Shown here: positions 19,118 to 30,331 of the stretch, in pieces
How the letters are laid out: every line of letters starts with the position of its first letter
Position numbering within the stretch: position 1 is the first letter of the stretch
From: Ferrovibrio sp.
GTDB lineage: Bacteria; Pseudomonadota; Alphaproteobacteria; Ferrovibrionales; Ferrovibrionaceae
Length of the DNA stretch: 63,907 nt
Direction of reading: 5' to 3'
NCBI RefSeq assembly: GCF_002796975.1
Contig: NZ_PEKV01000002.1
Location: forward strand, 1-63,907
Made by a program: the position numbers and the translations under genes
The notes under the pieces: model-generated
Told to the model about the DNA's origin: nothing
Database searches by the model: none
What the model saw: only the letters and a program-made list of their open reading frames with translations

Positions 19118-20008
19118 TCATCCCAGATCGCGGATCATGCGGATGATACCGGAGTAATCCAGCGGACCGTTACCGCTTTGGACATACTCGGCGTAAAGCG
19201 CGGTGGCTTCCGCACCCAGCGGGGTCTGCACCTTTGCCGCCCTCGCCGCCTCCTGCGACAGCTTCAGATCCTTCAGCATCAGTTCGGCTGCAAAGCCCGG
19301 CTTGTAGTCACGGTTGGCTGCCGAGGTCGGCACCGGCCCCGGCACCGGGCAATGGTTGAGCAACGCCCAGCAGGAGCCGGACGAACTGCCGACGATATCG
19401 AACATCGCCTGGGCCGACAGGCCCAGTTTCTCGGCCATGATGAAGGCTTCAGAGATGCTGATCATGGTGATACCCAGGATCATGTTGTTGCAGACCTTGG
19501 CGGTCTGGCCGTTTCCAGGTCCGCCGGCATGCACGATCTTCTTGCCCATCGCTTCCAGGATCGGCCTGGCCTTGGCAAAGGCCGCTTCGCTGCCGCCGAC
19601 CATGAAGGTCAGCGCCGCATTCTCCGCACCGGCAATACCGCCCGAGACCGGCGCATCCAGCATCAGCATACCCTTGGCTTCGGCCGCGGCGATCACGTCG
19701 CGTGCCGTCTTCACGTCGATGGTCGAACTGTCGATGAAGACCGTGCCCGGACGAGCAACGGAGAGAATGCCCCTGTCGCCGATATAGACGCTGGAGACAT
19801 GTTTGCCGGCCGGCAGCATGGTGACTACGACATCCACATCGCGTGCGGCATCGGCAGCGGCGGCAGCCTTCACACCGCCCGCATCGACCACCTTCTGCAC
19901 CGCCTCAGGAGCCAGGTCGAAGGCTTTCACCGTATGCCCGGCCTTGAGCAGATTGCGCGCCATCGGGCCGCCCATATTGCCGACGCCGATAAAGCCGATA
20001 TTCGCCAT
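19118..20008 (-). CDS. mmsB: 3-hydroxyisobutyrate dehydrogenase
   Basis: 296 residues; oxidises 3-hydroxyisobutyrate to methylmalonate semialdehyde with NAD+ in valine degradation. Rossmann motif GFIGVGNMGGPMARNL (4-19), the substrate motif DAPVSGGIAGAENAALTFMVGG near 118-139 in two blocks, and catalytic Lys in GNGQTAKVCNNMI (about 171) are present, and the C-terminal KDLKLS is typical. Last gene of the three-gene valine operon, 30 bases after the hydrolase gene. Confidence 0.94.
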   Translation of the reverse strand: MANIGFIGVGNMGGPMARNLLKAGHTVKAFDLAPEAVQKVVDAGGVKAAAAADAARDVDVVVTMLPAGKHVSSVYIGDRGILSVARPGTVFIDSSTIDVKTARDVIAAAEAKGMLMLDAPVSGGIAGAENAALTFMVGGSEAAFAKARPILEAMGKKIVHAGGPGNGQTAKVCNNMILGITMISISEAFIMAEKLGLSAQAMFDIVGSSSGSCWALLNHCPVPGPVPTSAANRDYKPGFAAELMLKDLKLSQEAARAAKVQTPLGAEATALYAEYVQSGNGPLDYSGIIRMIRDLG

Positions 20009-20038
20009 GGTCGTTTCTCCCGCTTGTGCTGTGTCTGC

Positions 20039-21088
20039 TCAGTCGAACTGCAATTCGCCGTCCGCGACCGGCGTGAAGTATTTTTCGATCTCGGCGTCGG
20101 TCACGTCTTCAAGACGTGCCGGCTGCCATTTCGGTTTGTGATCCTTGTCGATGATCACAGCGCGCACGCCTTCATAGAAATCATGACCAAGCGCAACATG
20201 ATTACAGATGCGCCACTCCAGTTTCATACAATCGCGCAAGGACAGGCTGCGGCCGCGCCGCAACTGCGCGAAGGTCAGCTTCACCGAGGTGGGTGACTTG
20301 GCGCGGATGATGCCGGCCTGTTCGATGGAGAACGGCGACGGATCGGTTTCCAGCGCCGTCATCACGGCCGCCACGCTGTCGCCGCCAAAACGCCTGTCGA
20401 TCTCGGCCTTGCGCTCGGCCAGTTGCGACGGGCCGGGATCGGCCGTGAACTTTGCCACCACGGCATCAATGCTCGCCTTGTCGCCGGGAGCCGTATCGAT
20501 CAGCGCCTGCTCCAGCGTTGCCATGCTGGTGCGCGGCACGAAATGCGTGGCGACACCGGCGGTCAGAATGTCGGCGCCTTTCAGACGCGCGCCGGTCAGG
20601 CCGAGATAGACGCCAAGCTCGCCCGGGCAGCGAGGCAGGAAGTATGTGCCGCCCACATCGGGGAACAGGCCGATGCCGGTTTCCGGCATGGCGAAATGCG
20701 CAAACTCGCTGATGATGCGATGACTGCCATGCACCGACAGGCCGACACCGCCACCCATGAAGATGCCGTCGATCAGGGCGATAAAGGGCTTCGGATATTC
20801 GCCGATCAGGGTGTTGCAGCGATATTCGTCATACCAGAATGATTTGCGGTACTGCACGCCTTCAGGGCCACGGTCGGCAAGTTTGCGGATATCGCCGCCG
20901 GCGCAAAAGGCTTTTTCGCCCGAGCCCTTGATGATCACGGCTTTGACGGCTGCATCCGTCGCCCACTTGCGCAGAGTCTGCTCCAGCGGAATGCACATGT
21001 CGTGCGTCAGCGCATTCAATGCCTGCGGCCGATTGAGCTGGATAATGCCGATGCCGTTCTGAACCGAAAACAGGATGTCGTTGCTCAA
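20039..21088 (-). CDS. 3-hydroxyisobutyryl-CoA hydrolase (enoyl-CoA hydratase/isomerase family)
   Basis: 349 residues, in the ECH_2 branch of the crotonase superfamily. IQLNRPQALNALTHDM, KAFCAGGDIRKLADRG, the oxyanion-hole loop GIFMGGGVGLSVHG, and PETGIGLFPDVGGTYFLPR are the hallmarks of HIBYL-CoA hydrolases, which free 3-hydroxyisobutyrate from CoA. The neighbours on either side catalyse the adjacent valine steps, which supports the specific call. The enoyl-CoA hydratase step and MmsA are not encoded here. Confidence 0.92.
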   Translation of the reverse strand: MSNDILFSVQNGIGIIQLNRPQALNALTHDMCIPLEQTLRKWATDAAVKAVIIKGSGEKAFCAGGDIRKLADRGPEGVQYRKSFWYDEYRCNTLIGEYPKPFIALIDGIFMGGGVGLSVHGSHRIISEFAHFAMPETGIGLFPDVGGTYFLPRCPGELGVYLGLTGARLKGADILTAGVATHFVPRTSMATLEQALIDTAPGDKASIDAVVAKFTADPGPSQLAERKAEIDRRFGGDSVAAVMTALETDPSPFSIEQAGIIRAKSPTSVKLTFAQLRRGRSLSLRDCMKLEWRICNHVALGHDFYEGVRAVIIDKDHKPKWQPARLEDVTDAEIEKYFTPVADGELQFD

Positions 21089-21105
21089 GATAAAACTCCG
21101 AAAAC

Positions 21106-22257
21106 TCAGTCGTGAAACGAACCGGACGTCAGGGCGCGTGCAATGATCACACGCATGATCTCATTGGTGCCTTCCAGGATCTGATGCACCCGCGCATCGC
21201 GCAGGTAGCGTTCGACCGGATAGTCTTTCAGATAGCCGTAACCGCCATGCAACTGCAATGCCTCGTTGCAGATGGCAAAGCCGGCATCGGTGGCGAAACG
21301 CTTGGCCATGGCGCAGTACATGGTGGCTTCCGGACTTTTGGCGTCCAGCATGGAGGCTGCCTGCCGGATCAGCAGCCGGGCGGCGGCCAGGTCGGTCGCC
21401 ATGTCGGCCAGCTTGAACTGGGTCGCCTGGAAATTGCCGATCGCATTGCCGAACTGCTTGCGGCCGGCGACATATTCGCGTGCTGCCGTCAGGCAGGCCT
21501 TGGCAGCACCCAGCGAGCAGGCGCCGATATTGATGCGCCCGCCATCCAGTCCGGCCATGGCGATGCGGAAACCCTCGCCCTCTTCCCCGATGCGGTTAGC
21601 CTTCGGCACCTTGCAGTCGTCGAAATTCACCATCGCTGTCGGCTGGCTGTTCCAGCCGAGTTTGCGTTCCTGCGCCCCGAAACTCAGTCCCGGCGTGCCG
21701 TTTTCAACGACGAGACAGGTGACGCCGCGTGCCCCGGCCTCGCCGGTGCGCACCATGCAGACATAGATATCCGAGCGTCCACCGCCCGAGATGAAGGCCT
21801 TGCTGCCATTCAGCACGTAATGGTCGCCAGCGTCAGCGGCGCGCGTCTGCAACGAGGCGGCATCTGAGCCGGCATTCGGTTCTGTCAGGCAGTAGGAGGC
21901 AAATTTCTGCATGCTGCAGAGATCGGGCAGGAAGCGCTGGCGCTGTTCGTCGCCGCCGAAGCGGTCGATCATCCAGGCCGCCATGTTGTGGATCGAGATA
22001 TAGGCGGCCGTCGATGTGCAGCCGGCCGCCAGCTCTTCGAAGATGATGGCGGCATCGAGGCGGCTGAGCGCCGAACCGCCGACATCGTCGGCGACATAGA
22101 TACCGCCGAAGCCAAGCGCCGCTGCTTCGCGCAGTTCGTCGACCGGAAAATGCTTCTTCTCGTCCCAGGCTGCTGCATTGGGCTGCATCCGATCCAGCGC
22201 GAAACGCCGGGCCGTTTCCTGGATGGCCCGCTGATCATCGGACAACTCGAACAGCAT
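21106..22257 (-). CDS. Acyl-CoA dehydrogenase, probably isobutyryl-CoA dehydrogenase
   Basis: 383 residues; FAD enzyme. The N-terminal helices start [53 protein letters not shown] and [15 protein letters not shown] are FAD/substrate motifs; the catalytic-base region is [17 protein letters not shown] at the C-terminus. The start at 22257 follows a GGGAG ribosome-binding site; the frame stays open upstream but has no such site. Operon context with the HIBYL-CoA hydrolase and mmsB suggests isobutyryl-CoA as substrate. Confidence 0.9.
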   Translation of the reverse strand: MLFELSDDQRAIQETARRFALDRMQPNAAAWDEKKHFPVDELREAAALGFGGIYVADDVGGSALSRLDAAIIFEELAAGCTSTAAYISIHNMAAWMIDRFGGDEQRQRFLPDLCSMQKFASYCLTEPNAGSDAASLQTRAADAGDHYVLNGSKAFISGGGRSDIYVCMVRTGEAGARGVTCLVVENGTPGLSFGAQERKLGWNSQPTAMVNFDDCKVPKANRIGEEGEGFRIAMAGLDGGRINIGACSLGAAKACLTAAREYVAGRKQFGNAIGNFQATQFKLADMATDLAAARLLIRQAASMLDAKSPEATMYCAMAKRFATDAGFAICNEALQLHGGYGYLKDYPVERYLRDARVHQILEGTNEIMRVIIARALTSGSFHD

Positions 22258-22408
22258 GATGTTTTCTCCCTTATTCCGGGTCTTAATTCCCTGCCGGCCA
22301 GTCGTCAACGGCCGGTCTAGTCCAGACGAACTAGGCATGAACAGAGTCGCACGCGCTGCTCCCGACATGCTAGCCTTACGTCTTTGATCAGGTCCATTGC
22401 CGCCGCCC

Positions 22409-24634
22409 ATGCTGTCCCTTAGTTCCAAGCGACAACCAAATGCCGAAACCGGCATCGGCTGGCCTTTGCGCAACTTGTCCTATGGACTTGCCGGCCTTCT
22501 GATCGGCCTGACCGTGCTGCTGGCCGGCGCGCCGCTGTTCACCGGCATCATGACCATCGCCTGGCTTCCCGGCGCACCGCCTTTCCATGCCGATGTGGCC
22601 GCTGTGGCAGCCTTGGCCGGATTGTCCCTGCTGCTGCGCGACACGGCAGCGCCGGTCTCGCGCCTGCTGGCACTGGCGCTGGCCTGCCTCAGCGTCGCCG
22701 GGCTGGGCAACTATATCCTGCATGGCAGTCTGACCCAGGCTGCCGAGACCACATCGGCACCGACATTCGCCACGCTGTGGAGCGGCAGCATGGGGCCGGT
22801 GCTCTGCATCGGTGCGCTGCTGACGGCAGCGCGGCTGTATGTGCCGGCCTCGCGCCGCGCCACGGTCGGCAATGTGCCGCTCGGCTGGTCGATCGCCATG
22901 ACACTGGTGGCGCTGTCGATCACGCTCTCGATCGGCGCGCTCGACCTGTTGCCGCAAACCGGCGCCTGGACCACCCATTCCGCCGCCCTGCCCGATGGGG
23001 CCATCGTACTGCTGCTGCTGGGCGCCGCCTGTGCCGCGCGCACCTTCCACCCTTCTTCGCAGATCGCGCCGCTGCCCCTGCTGATCGGGCAGGTCGTTGT
23101 GCTGCTCGGCGGCATTCTGGCATCATTTGTGCTGTGGCAGGCCAACAGTGCAAGCACGACGTTGCCGCTGGTTGCCACGCTGTCCTTCATGGCCTGCCTG
23201 GTTGCCACCTACATGATTGCCGGGCTGATTGCTCTGGCGGTGCGCGTGATGGTGCAGCAGCGCGCCATGGCGGCGGCACGCGCCGCCCTGCAGGCCAGCA
23301 ACGACCTGTTCGAAGCGGCAGCCCGCAGCAGCCGGCTCGGCATCTGGGACTGGGATCTGCTGTCCGGCGAGCTTCTGATCGTCGCGAACTATCTGCAGGA
23401 CAGCAACGACAGCACCCTGTTATCCTCACGCACCACCATCGATGCCTTCACCGAGCTGATGCATCCCGACGACCGAGACATGGTTCGTCATCGGGTAAAC
23501 TCGGCGCTGAAGCAGCGGCGCACCTACGAGGCGGAATTCCGTATCCGGCGCAGCGATGGCGTTTATATCTGGGTGCTGGCCCGTGCCGAACCGAGCTATA
23601 CGGCGAATGGCCGCGCCTCCCGGTTGATCGGCAGCCTGGAGGACGTCGACCAGATTCGGCGCCAGATGAACGAACTGGAACTGCAGCGCCAGATGCTGGA
23701 AGAGCAGTCGGTTAAATTGGCGGAAACCGCGCAGGCGCTGGCCACGGCCAGGGATGCGGCCGAAACCGCCAACAAGACCAAGTCCAACTTCCTGGCGATG
23801 ATGAGCCATGAAATCCGCACACCCATGAATGGCGTGCTGGGCATGCTCAGCCTGCTGAACCGCAGCGACATCGAGCCGGCGCTGAAACGCTATTCCGAGG
23901 TGGCGCACCAGTCGGCGCGCGACCTTCTCGGCCTGATCGACGATATTCTCGATGTCTCCAAGCTGGAAGCCGGCAAGCTGCAGATCGAGGCGATCGACTT
24001 CGACCTGCGCCCGACCATCGACAGCATCGTCGCCCTGCTCACCCCGCGTGCCCGCGAAAGCGGCAACCAGCTGATCCTGGATGTAGCGGAAACCGTGCCC
24101 GAACATGTGATCGGCGATCCACTGCGTCTGCGCCAGATTCTCACCAACCTGATCGGTAACGCCGTCAAGTTTACCGAGAAAGGCACCGTGACGGTCACAA
24201 TCACTGCCACAGGGCTGCAGAACGGCGACTTCATGCTGCATTGTGCCATCCGCGATACCGGCATCGGAATCGCCGCCGAGCAGCAGCTCACCCTCTTCGA
24301 GCCTTTCACGCAGGCAGACATCTCGATGACGCGCCGTTATGGCGGCACCGGCCTCGGCCTGACGATCTGCAAGCATCTGGTGCATCTGATGGGCGGCGAG
24401 ATCGGCGTGATCAGTGCGCCGGGCGAAGGCTCGACCTTCTGGTTCACCGTCCGTTGCCGCGAGGATGTCGAACTCACTGCAAAGCTGGCGCTGCAGGAGC
24501 CGGCGCAACCAGCGGCCCCGCCGCCTGCCAATGACGCTGTCACCATGCTGCCGCCGCGCCCGATCGAAGCCGACATCGCCGATCTAGTGAAGCAGTTCGA
24601 CCGCCTCGCGGGCCGCAAGCCCCACGAGAAGTAA
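22409..24634 (+). CDS. Membrane sensor histidine kinase with PAS domain
   Basis: 741 residues. About seven or eight N-terminal membrane segments (to about residue 280), a short coiled helix, a PAS domain with PAC (about 295-420, containing LGIWDWDL and [11 protein letters not shown]), then a coiled linker, HisKA with phospho-acceptor His in [19 protein letters not shown] (about 470), and HATPase_c with [19 protein letters not shown], and [14 protein letters not shown]. No receiver domain and no response regulator gene is adjacent, so it is an orphan. ATG at 22409 chosen over an upstream TTG. Divergent from the valine operon. Confidence 0.9.
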   Translation: MLSLSSKRQPNAETGIGWPLRNLSYGLAGLLIGLTVLLAGAPLFTGIMTIAWLPGAPPFHADVAAVAALAGLSLLLRDTAAPVSRLLALALACLSVAGLGNYILHGSLTQAAETTSAPTFATLWSGSMGPVLCIGALLTAARLYVPASRRATVGNVPLGWSIAMTLVALSITLSIGALDLLPQTGAWTTHSAALPDGAIVLLLLGAACAARTFHPSSQIAPLPLLIGQVVVLLGGILASFVLWQANSASTTLPLVATLSFMACLVATYMIAGLIALAVRVMVQQRAMAAARAALQASNDLFEAAARSSRLGIWDWDLLSGELLIVANYLQDSNDSTLLSSRTTIDAFTELMHPDDRDMVRHRVNSALKQRRTYEAEFRIRRSDGVYIWVLARAEPSYTANGRASRLIGSLEDVDQIRRQMNELELQRQMLEEQSVKLAETAQALATARDAAETANKTKSNFLAMMSHEIRTPMNGVLGMLSLLNRSDIEPALKRYSEVAHQSARDLLGLIDDILDVSKLEAGKLQIEAIDFDLRPTIDSIVALLTPRARESGNQLILDVAETVPEHVIGDPLRLRQILTNLIGNAVKFTEKGTVTVTITATGLQNGDFMLHCAIRDTGIGIAAEQQLTLFEPFTQADISMTRRYGGTGLGLTICKHLVHLMGGEIGVISAPGEGSTFWFTVRCREDVELTAKLALQEPAQPAAPPPANDAVTMLPPRPIEADIADLVKQFDRLAGRKPHEK

Positions 24635-24722
24635 GGCGGAGAAGTATTCCGACGGTGTTACGGGGCATTAACCACTGTCGCGCGAGAATCGAAAAACACG
24701 GTTCGATGCGCGAGGTGATGCG

Positions 24723-24950
24723 ATGCTGCCGATCCATCCTGGCATTCTGCTCGAACGGGCCATCGTCGCCCGCGGCAGCGATCCCGAGCATTTCACCCGC
24801 GAAGCCCATATTCCACACAAGCTGCTGCGGCAGGTTCTGGCCGGCGAGCGGCCGATTTCCTCCGGCCTGGCCATGCGGCTGGGCAGAATTCTGGGCACTT
24901 CTCCCTGGGTCTGGATTGCGTTTCAGGAGCGGTTTGATAAAGCTTTCTGA
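24723..24950 (+). CDS. HigA-like helix-turn-helix protein, no partner toxin
   Basis: 75 residues. The pattern PIHPGILLERAIV at the start, a helix-turn-helix in the middle, then ISSGLAMRLGRILGTSPWVWIAFQERFDKAF at the end (in blocks) resembles the HigA family of antitoxin regulators, where the ending is LQxxYDL. No HigB-type toxin ORF is adjacent on either side. It has a good ribosome-binding site (GAGGTGAT). Its TGA stop is directly followed by the hemB ATG, so the two are probably cotranscribed and translationally coupled. A regulatory role for hemB is inference. Confidence 0.72.
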   Translation: MLPIHPGILLERAIVARGSDPEHFTREAHIPHKLLRQVLAGERPISSGLAMRLGRILGTSPWVWIAFQERFDKAF

Positions 24951-25968
<1,018 letters not shown>

Positions 25969-25970
<2 letters not shown>

Positions 25971-26005
25971 CCGGGCGAGCAGCCTTCACTAGCTGCTGCC
26001 CGGCT
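25969..26005. terminator. Hairpin between convergent genes
   Basis: AGCCGGGCgAGCAGC (from 25969) can pair with GCTGCTGCCCGGCT (to about 26004) with one bulged base. It lies between hemB and the convergent dehydrogenase gene and may act on both, but there is no clear T tract on either strand. Confidence 0.45.
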
Positions 26006-26015
26006 CTCGTCACAA

Positions 26016-26903
26016 TCAGAATTTCTTCGCCGTCTTGGTCGCTTCGAGGCGGGCGATCAGGCTGGATGTATCCCAGCGGTTACCGCCCATCTGCTGCACT
26101 TCGGCGTAGAACTGGTCAACCAGCGCAGCCACCGGCAGACTGGCGCCGTTGCGCCGTGCTTCGGCCAGACAGATGCCGAGATCCTTGCGCATCCAGTCGA
26201 CGGCGAAGCCGTAATCGAACTTGCCCTCGATCATCGTCTTGTGGCGGTTGTCCATCTGCCACGAGCCGGCGGCGCCCTTGGAGATCACTTCCACCGCCTT
26301 TGTCAGGTCCAAACCCGAGGCGCGGCCGAAAGCCAGCGCTTCAGCCAGGCCCTGCACCAGACCGGCGATGCAGATCTGGTTCATCATCTTGGTGAGTTGG
26401 CCGCTGCCGGTCGGACCCATCAGGTTCTGCATCTTTGCATAGGCCTGAATCACCGGCTTGACCTTCTCGTAGGTCGCCGCGTCACCGCCGCACATGATGG
26501 TGAGCTGGCCGTTCTCGGCACCGGCCTGACCGCCCGAGACCGGCGCGTCGATGAAGCCCTGTCCACTGGCCTTCGCCTTCTCGCCAATCTCGCGGGCCAC
26601 ATCGGCCGACGCCGTGGTGTGATCGACAAAGATCGCGCCCTTGGCCAGGCCGGCAAGGATACCGGTATCACCGTAAGTCACCGAACGAAGGTCATCGTCA
26701 TTGCCGACGCAGGCCATGACCAGTTCGGCGCCGGCGGCGGCGGCCTTAGGGGTGGCGCCTTTCTGGCCCTTGTGCTGGGCGACCCACTTGTCGGCCTTCT
26801 CGGCCGAACGGTTCCAGACCGTCACCGCATGGCCGGCCTTCACCAGGTGTCCGGCCATCGGATAGCCCATCACGCCCAGGCCAATAAACGCCACTTTCGC
26901 CAT
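26016..26903 (-). CDS. NAD(P)-dependent beta-hydroxyacid dehydrogenase (3-HIBADH / tartronate semialdehyde reductase family)
   Basis: 295 residues. VAFIGLGVMGYPMAGHLVKAG is the N-terminal Rossmann motif, DAPVSGGQAGAENGQLTIMCGG the substrate motif (two blocks) and GSGQLTKMMNQ carries the catalytic Lys. KDLGICLAEARRNGASLPV marks the C-terminal helical domain. It is paralogous to mmsB 7 kb away, but the N-terminal NRSAEKADKW and the isolated position suggest another substrate such as tartronate semialdehyde or a different hydroxyacid. Which one cannot be decided here. Confidence 0.88.
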   Translation of the reverse strand: MAKVAFIGLGVMGYPMAGHLVKAGHAVTVWNRSAEKADKWVAQHKGQKGATPKAAAAGAELVMACVGNDDDLRSVTYGDTGILAGLAKGAIFVDHTTASADVAREIGEKAKASGQGFIDAPVSGGQAGAENGQLTIMCGGDAATYEKVKPVIQAYAKMQNLMGPTGSGQLTKMMNQICIAGLVQGLAEALAFGRASGLDLTKAVEVISKGAAGSWQMDNRHKTMIEGKFDYGFAVDWMRKDLGICLAEARRNGASLPVAALVDQFYAEVQQMGGNRWDTSSLIARLEATKTAKKF

Positions 26904-26944
26904 CGTTTCCCCCTAAAGTCCAAGAATCATAAGCAGTTAAGGTT

Positions 26945-26966
26945 AACTGCCGCAGCGGCGGCAGTT
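26945..26966. repeat. Perfect 9-bp inverted repeat in a leader region
   Basis: AACTGCCGC pairs exactly with GCGGCAGTT around a four-base loop. It sits 42 bases upstream of the dehydrogenase start at 26903, within its likely 5' leader or promoter. Possible operator or leader hairpin; nothing more can be read. A second palindrome, TGCTTGCAAGCA, is at 27043-27054 in the same intergenic region. Confidence 0.5.
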
Positions 26967-27114
26967 TGCACCAAGCTTCTCGCCCGGGCAATCGCCTCGT
27001 TAACGCTCTTATAGCGATTGGCGGCCTATCGGGTACAATTACTGCTTGCAAGCATCGGAAAAACAAGGTAAATAAAGAATGACGTTGCTGTATTTGGCGT
27101 GGGAGAAACCCATC

Positions 27115-27630
27115 ATGCCGCTCGACATCCTCGGCACTGTTGCCGCGTCGGGCAGTGGCGGCGCGAATGGCCGCAATACTGCCCGATTAAATGATTTGGC
27201 TTCTGCAGCTGCAACCACCAAGGATGCGGCTGTCGTTGCGCGTTCTGAAAACGCGCCAAGGGAAGAGGTTCAGGTCTCCGCCCCATCTGCAAACGTCGCT
27301 GTCTTCGTCAGCCCCTTTATCCGCTTCGACATCACGGCGCGCCTCGCCATTGTCGAAATTCGCAACAGCGAAACCGGTGAAGTGCAGCAGCAGTATCCGA
27401 GCCCGCGTGCTGTGCGCGAGTATCAGCAGAACCTGCCCGAGCCCCCCAGCCGGCAGCAGGACACAGCTGCACCGCAGCCTCGGATCATCGGCAGCGCCGA
27501 GGATCGCGCCAACGGCGTGCCTGCGCCGAATACCGCGCCCCCCGCTCCGCAGGTGGCCGCAGCTTCGGCAACTGCATTCAGCAGCCTGCAGGGCGTACCC
27601 ACTGGCGGCAAGCCGGTCGCCGAAGCCTGA
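27115..27630 (+). CDS. FlaG-like protein
   Basis: 171 residues from the ATG at 27115, which follows GGGAGAAA by eight bases; an ATG at 27079 (183 residues) is an alternative. The N- and C-terminal parts are low-complexity (Ala, Pro, Gln). The core, about residues 63-100, reads FIRFDITARLAIVEIRN then SETGEVQQQYPSPRAV, closely like the FlaG pattern in which a beta-hairpin 'V.I.D..TGEVIRQIP' is conserved. FlaG proteins affect flagellar filament length. The nearby motAB supports a motility link, but the call is by pattern only. Confidence 0.6.
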   Translation: MPLDILGTVAASGSGGANGRNTARLNDLASAAATTKDAAVVARSENAPREEVQVSAPSANVAVFVSPFIRFDITARLAIVEIRNSETGEVQQQYPSPRAVREYQQNLPEPPSRQQDTAAPQPRIIGSAEDRANGVPAPNTAPPAPQVAAASATAFSSLQGVPTGGKPVAEA

Positions 27631-27750
27631 CCTGTTGGTAGTCTGAGTGCATTTCATGGCCGTGTCCTTACGGTCGTGGGGTGATTCGAACCTGCAAATC
27701 GCTGTCAAATCTGTTAAGCCTGATCGCCGGTACTGGTTGGTCGGGATCGC

Positions 27751-30168
27751 ATGCGCTGGATTGTCAGATTAATCGTTCTTCTGTTTGTGCTTTTAGGCCT
27801 TGCCGCCGGCGGCAGTTATGTCGTTGCCCATCTTTCGCTGCCGGTCTTCAATGGTGAAGTGAAAGTCGGGCAGACGCTGTCCGGCCCGGTCGAAATCCTG
27901 CGCGACCGCAATGCCGTGGCACATATCCGCGCCGCCAGCCGCAACGATGCTGCTTTCGGCCTCGGCTATGCCCATGTGCAGGACCGCCTGTGGCAGATGG
28001 AGGTACAGCGGCGCGTCGCCGCCGGCCGACTGTCGGAGCTTTTTGGCACTGCCACGCTCAACACCGACAAGTTCATCCGCACGCTCGGCATCCGGCGCAA
28101 GGCCGTCACCGCTTTCGCGCATCTCAAGCCGGAAACACAGACAACACTGCAGGCTTATGCCGATGGCGTGAATGCATTCCTTGCAAGCCGGAACGGTCCG
28201 CTGCCGCCGGAATTCCTGATCTTCGACGTCACACCCGAACCTTGGACACCGGCAGACTCGCTCGGCTGGCTGAAGATGATGGCCTGGGATCTGGGCGGCA
28301 ACTGGGGCCGCGAACTTGCCACGCTCGGTCTGTCGAAACGCCTGACCAAGCAACAGATCGAAGAATTCTATCCGCCCTATCCCGGCGACGGTCCGGTGGC
28401 ACTGGCAGAGATGTCGGAACTCTATCGCAAGGTCGCAACTGCCGTCGATGTCGAGCGCCTGCTCGAAATCCTGCCGCCCGAGCGTCCGGAAGGTGTCGGT
28501 TCCAACAACTGGGTCATCAACGGCAAACACACGGTCACCGGCCAGCCGCTGCTGGCCAACGATCCGCATCTTGGCCTCGCGACGCCGGCGCTGTGGTATT
28601 TCGCACATATGGCGTCACCGGCTGGCTCCGCTATCGGCGCCACTCTGCCCGGCGTGCCGGGCGTGGTACTGGGCCATAACGGCCGCGTTGCCTGGGGATT
28701 CACCAACACCGGTCCGGATACCCAGGATCTTTATATCGAGAAGATCGATCCGGCCGATCCGACGCAATACGTCACGCCGAATGGCTCGGCCGCTTTCGTC
28801 ACGCGGCAGGAAACCATCAAACAGCGCAGCGGCGAAGATGTCGTCATCACCGTGCGCGAAACACGCCATGGCCCGGTGATCTCCGATGTGCATGATGGCG
28901 CGCGCCAGCAACTGGAGGCCGGCTATGTCCTCTCCTTTGCGTGGACGGCGCTTCTGGATGAAGACACCACCGCCGACGCCCTGCTCGGCCTCGACAGCAT
29001 CACCGACTGGAACGGTTTCAACGACAATCTGAAGCGTTTCGTGACGCCGCAGCAGAACATCGTCTACGCCGATCGCGAGGGCAATATCGGCTTCGTCGCG
29101 CCCGGCCTGATCCCGATCCGCCGGGCCGACAACGACCTAAAGGGTCTTGCACCCGCACCGGGCTGGGATGCGCGCTATGACTGGAACGGCTTCATCCCGT
29201 TCGAGCAACTGCCGCGCAGTTACAACCCGCCGCGCGGCATCATCGTGACGGCCAACAACAAGATCGTGCCCGACAATTATCCCTATTTCATCACCGCTGA
29301 CTGGGCCGAGCCCTATCGCGCCCGCCGCATCGAGCAGCTGCTGAAGGAACGCAACGTCCACTCGGTGGAGAGCTTCAAGCAGCTGCAGGGCGACACGATG
29401 TCGCCGATGGTGAGCGAGATTCTGCCGCTCCTGCTGGCGGTGCCGCCGAAAAACCTGCCGCGTAACAGCGAACTGGCAGGCAGCCACGCCCTGCTGGCCT
29501 CATGGGACGGCAACATGTCGATCAATCGCGCCGAGCCCCTGATTTTCCAGGCCTGGTATCGCGAACTCACCCGGTTGATCCTCGCCGACGAGCTGGGCGA
29601 TGCCTTCCAGCCGCTGTGGCGCTTCCGGCCAATCCTGATCAGGAACATCCTGACAAACCAGAATGGCCAAAGCCGCTGGTGTGCCAACCAGGCGACCGGC
29701 GCGACCACATCCTGCGCAGAACTGGTGGCCGAGGCCCTGGATCGCGCCCTTGACGATCTCAAGACACGCTACGGATCAGATATGGCGCGCTGGCGCTGGG
29801 GCGAAGCCCATGCAGCACGGGGCACACACCGGCCTTTCAGTAACATCGCCGTGTTGCGGCGCTTCTTCGAAGTCAGCGTTCCTACCGGCGGCGACGCCTT
29901 TACGGTGAATGTTGGCCGCAACGATATCGCCAACGACAAGGATCCGTTCGCCAACCGGCACGCCGCATCGCTGCGGGCGATCTACGATCTCGCCGATCTG
30001 AACCGGTCGCAATTCATGCATTCCACCGGCCAGTCGGGCCATGTTCTCTCGCCGCATTACCGGGATTACGCCATACCCTGGGCAGCAGTCGAGTATATCC
30101 CGATGTCGATGCGGCCGGCCGATTTCGAGACCGGCGCGCTGGGGCGCCTGCGTCTGACGGCGCGATAG
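27751..30168 (+). CDS. Penicillin acylase family N-terminal-nucleophile hydrolase
   Basis: 805 residues. A membrane helix or signal (about 4-27) is followed by an A-chain region with YAHVQDRLWQMEVQRR, then the autocatalytic cleavage site: Ser251 in GSNNWVINGKHT becomes the B-chain nucleophile. DPHLGLATPALWYFAHM and WGFTNTGPDTQDLYIE follow, both typical of B chains. Members hydrolyse amide bonds of penicillins, acyl-homoserine lactones or other N-acyl compounds; quorum-signal degradation is a possibility but substrate cannot be deduced. It acts in the periplasm. Confidence 0.93.
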   Translation: MRWIVRLIVLLFVLLGLAAGGSYVVAHLSLPVFNGEVKVGQTLSGPVEILRDRNAVAHIRAASRNDAAFGLGYAHVQDRLWQMEVQRRVAAGRLSELFGTATLNTDKFIRTLGIRRKAVTAFAHLKPETQTTLQAYADGVNAFLASRNGPLPPEFLIFDVTPEPWTPADSLGWLKMMAWDLGGNWGRELATLGLSKRLTKQQIEEFYPPYPGDGPVALAEMSELYRKVATAVDVERLLEILPPERPEGVGSNNWVINGKHTVTGQPLLANDPHLGLATPALWYFAHMASPAGSAIGATLPGVPGVVLGHNGRVAWGFTNTGPDTQDLYIEKIDPADPTQYVTPNGSAAFVTRQETIKQRSGEDVVITVRETRHGPVISDVHDGARQQLEAGYVLSFAWTALLDEDTTADALLGLDSITDWNGFNDNLKRFVTPQQNIVYADREGNIGFVAPGLIPIRRADNDLKGLAPAPGWDARYDWNGFIPFEQLPRSYNPPRGIIVTANNKIVPDNYPYFITADWAEPYRARRIEQLLKERNVHSVESFKQLQGDTMSPMVSEILPLLLAVPPKNLPRNSELAGSHALLASWDGNMSINRAEPLIFQAWYRELTRLILADELGDAFQPLWRFRPILIRNILTNQNGQSRWCANQATGATTSCAELVAEALDRALDDLKTRYGSDMARWRWGEAHAARGTHRPFSNIAVLRRFFEVSVPTGGDAFTVNVGRNDIANDKDPFANRHAASLRAIYDLADLNRSQFMHSTGQSGHVLSPHYRDYAIPWAAVEYIPMSMRPADFETGALGRLRLTAR

Positions 30169-30331
30169 CCCGTCGCGGGCCGGAAAAGTGATCAATTCAA
30201 CCCTTTCCAGCGTAAACCATTACCCCTTTTCAAGGTTCTATTTACCCCCCGCATACGATAAAAAAGGTTGGTTGCGCGCCCGGCCGGATTCGCGTCTGCG
30301 AGCTGTTGTGGCGTGGGCATGGAGATTTTGA

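Noticed and set aside
23426..24508. 360-codon open frame opposite the histidine kinase
   Set aside because: Antisense to HisKA/HATPase motifs that are clearly real.
24635..24722. Small HigB-like toxin ORF upstream of the HigA-like gene
   Set aside because: The 88-base gap holds no ORF with toxin features.
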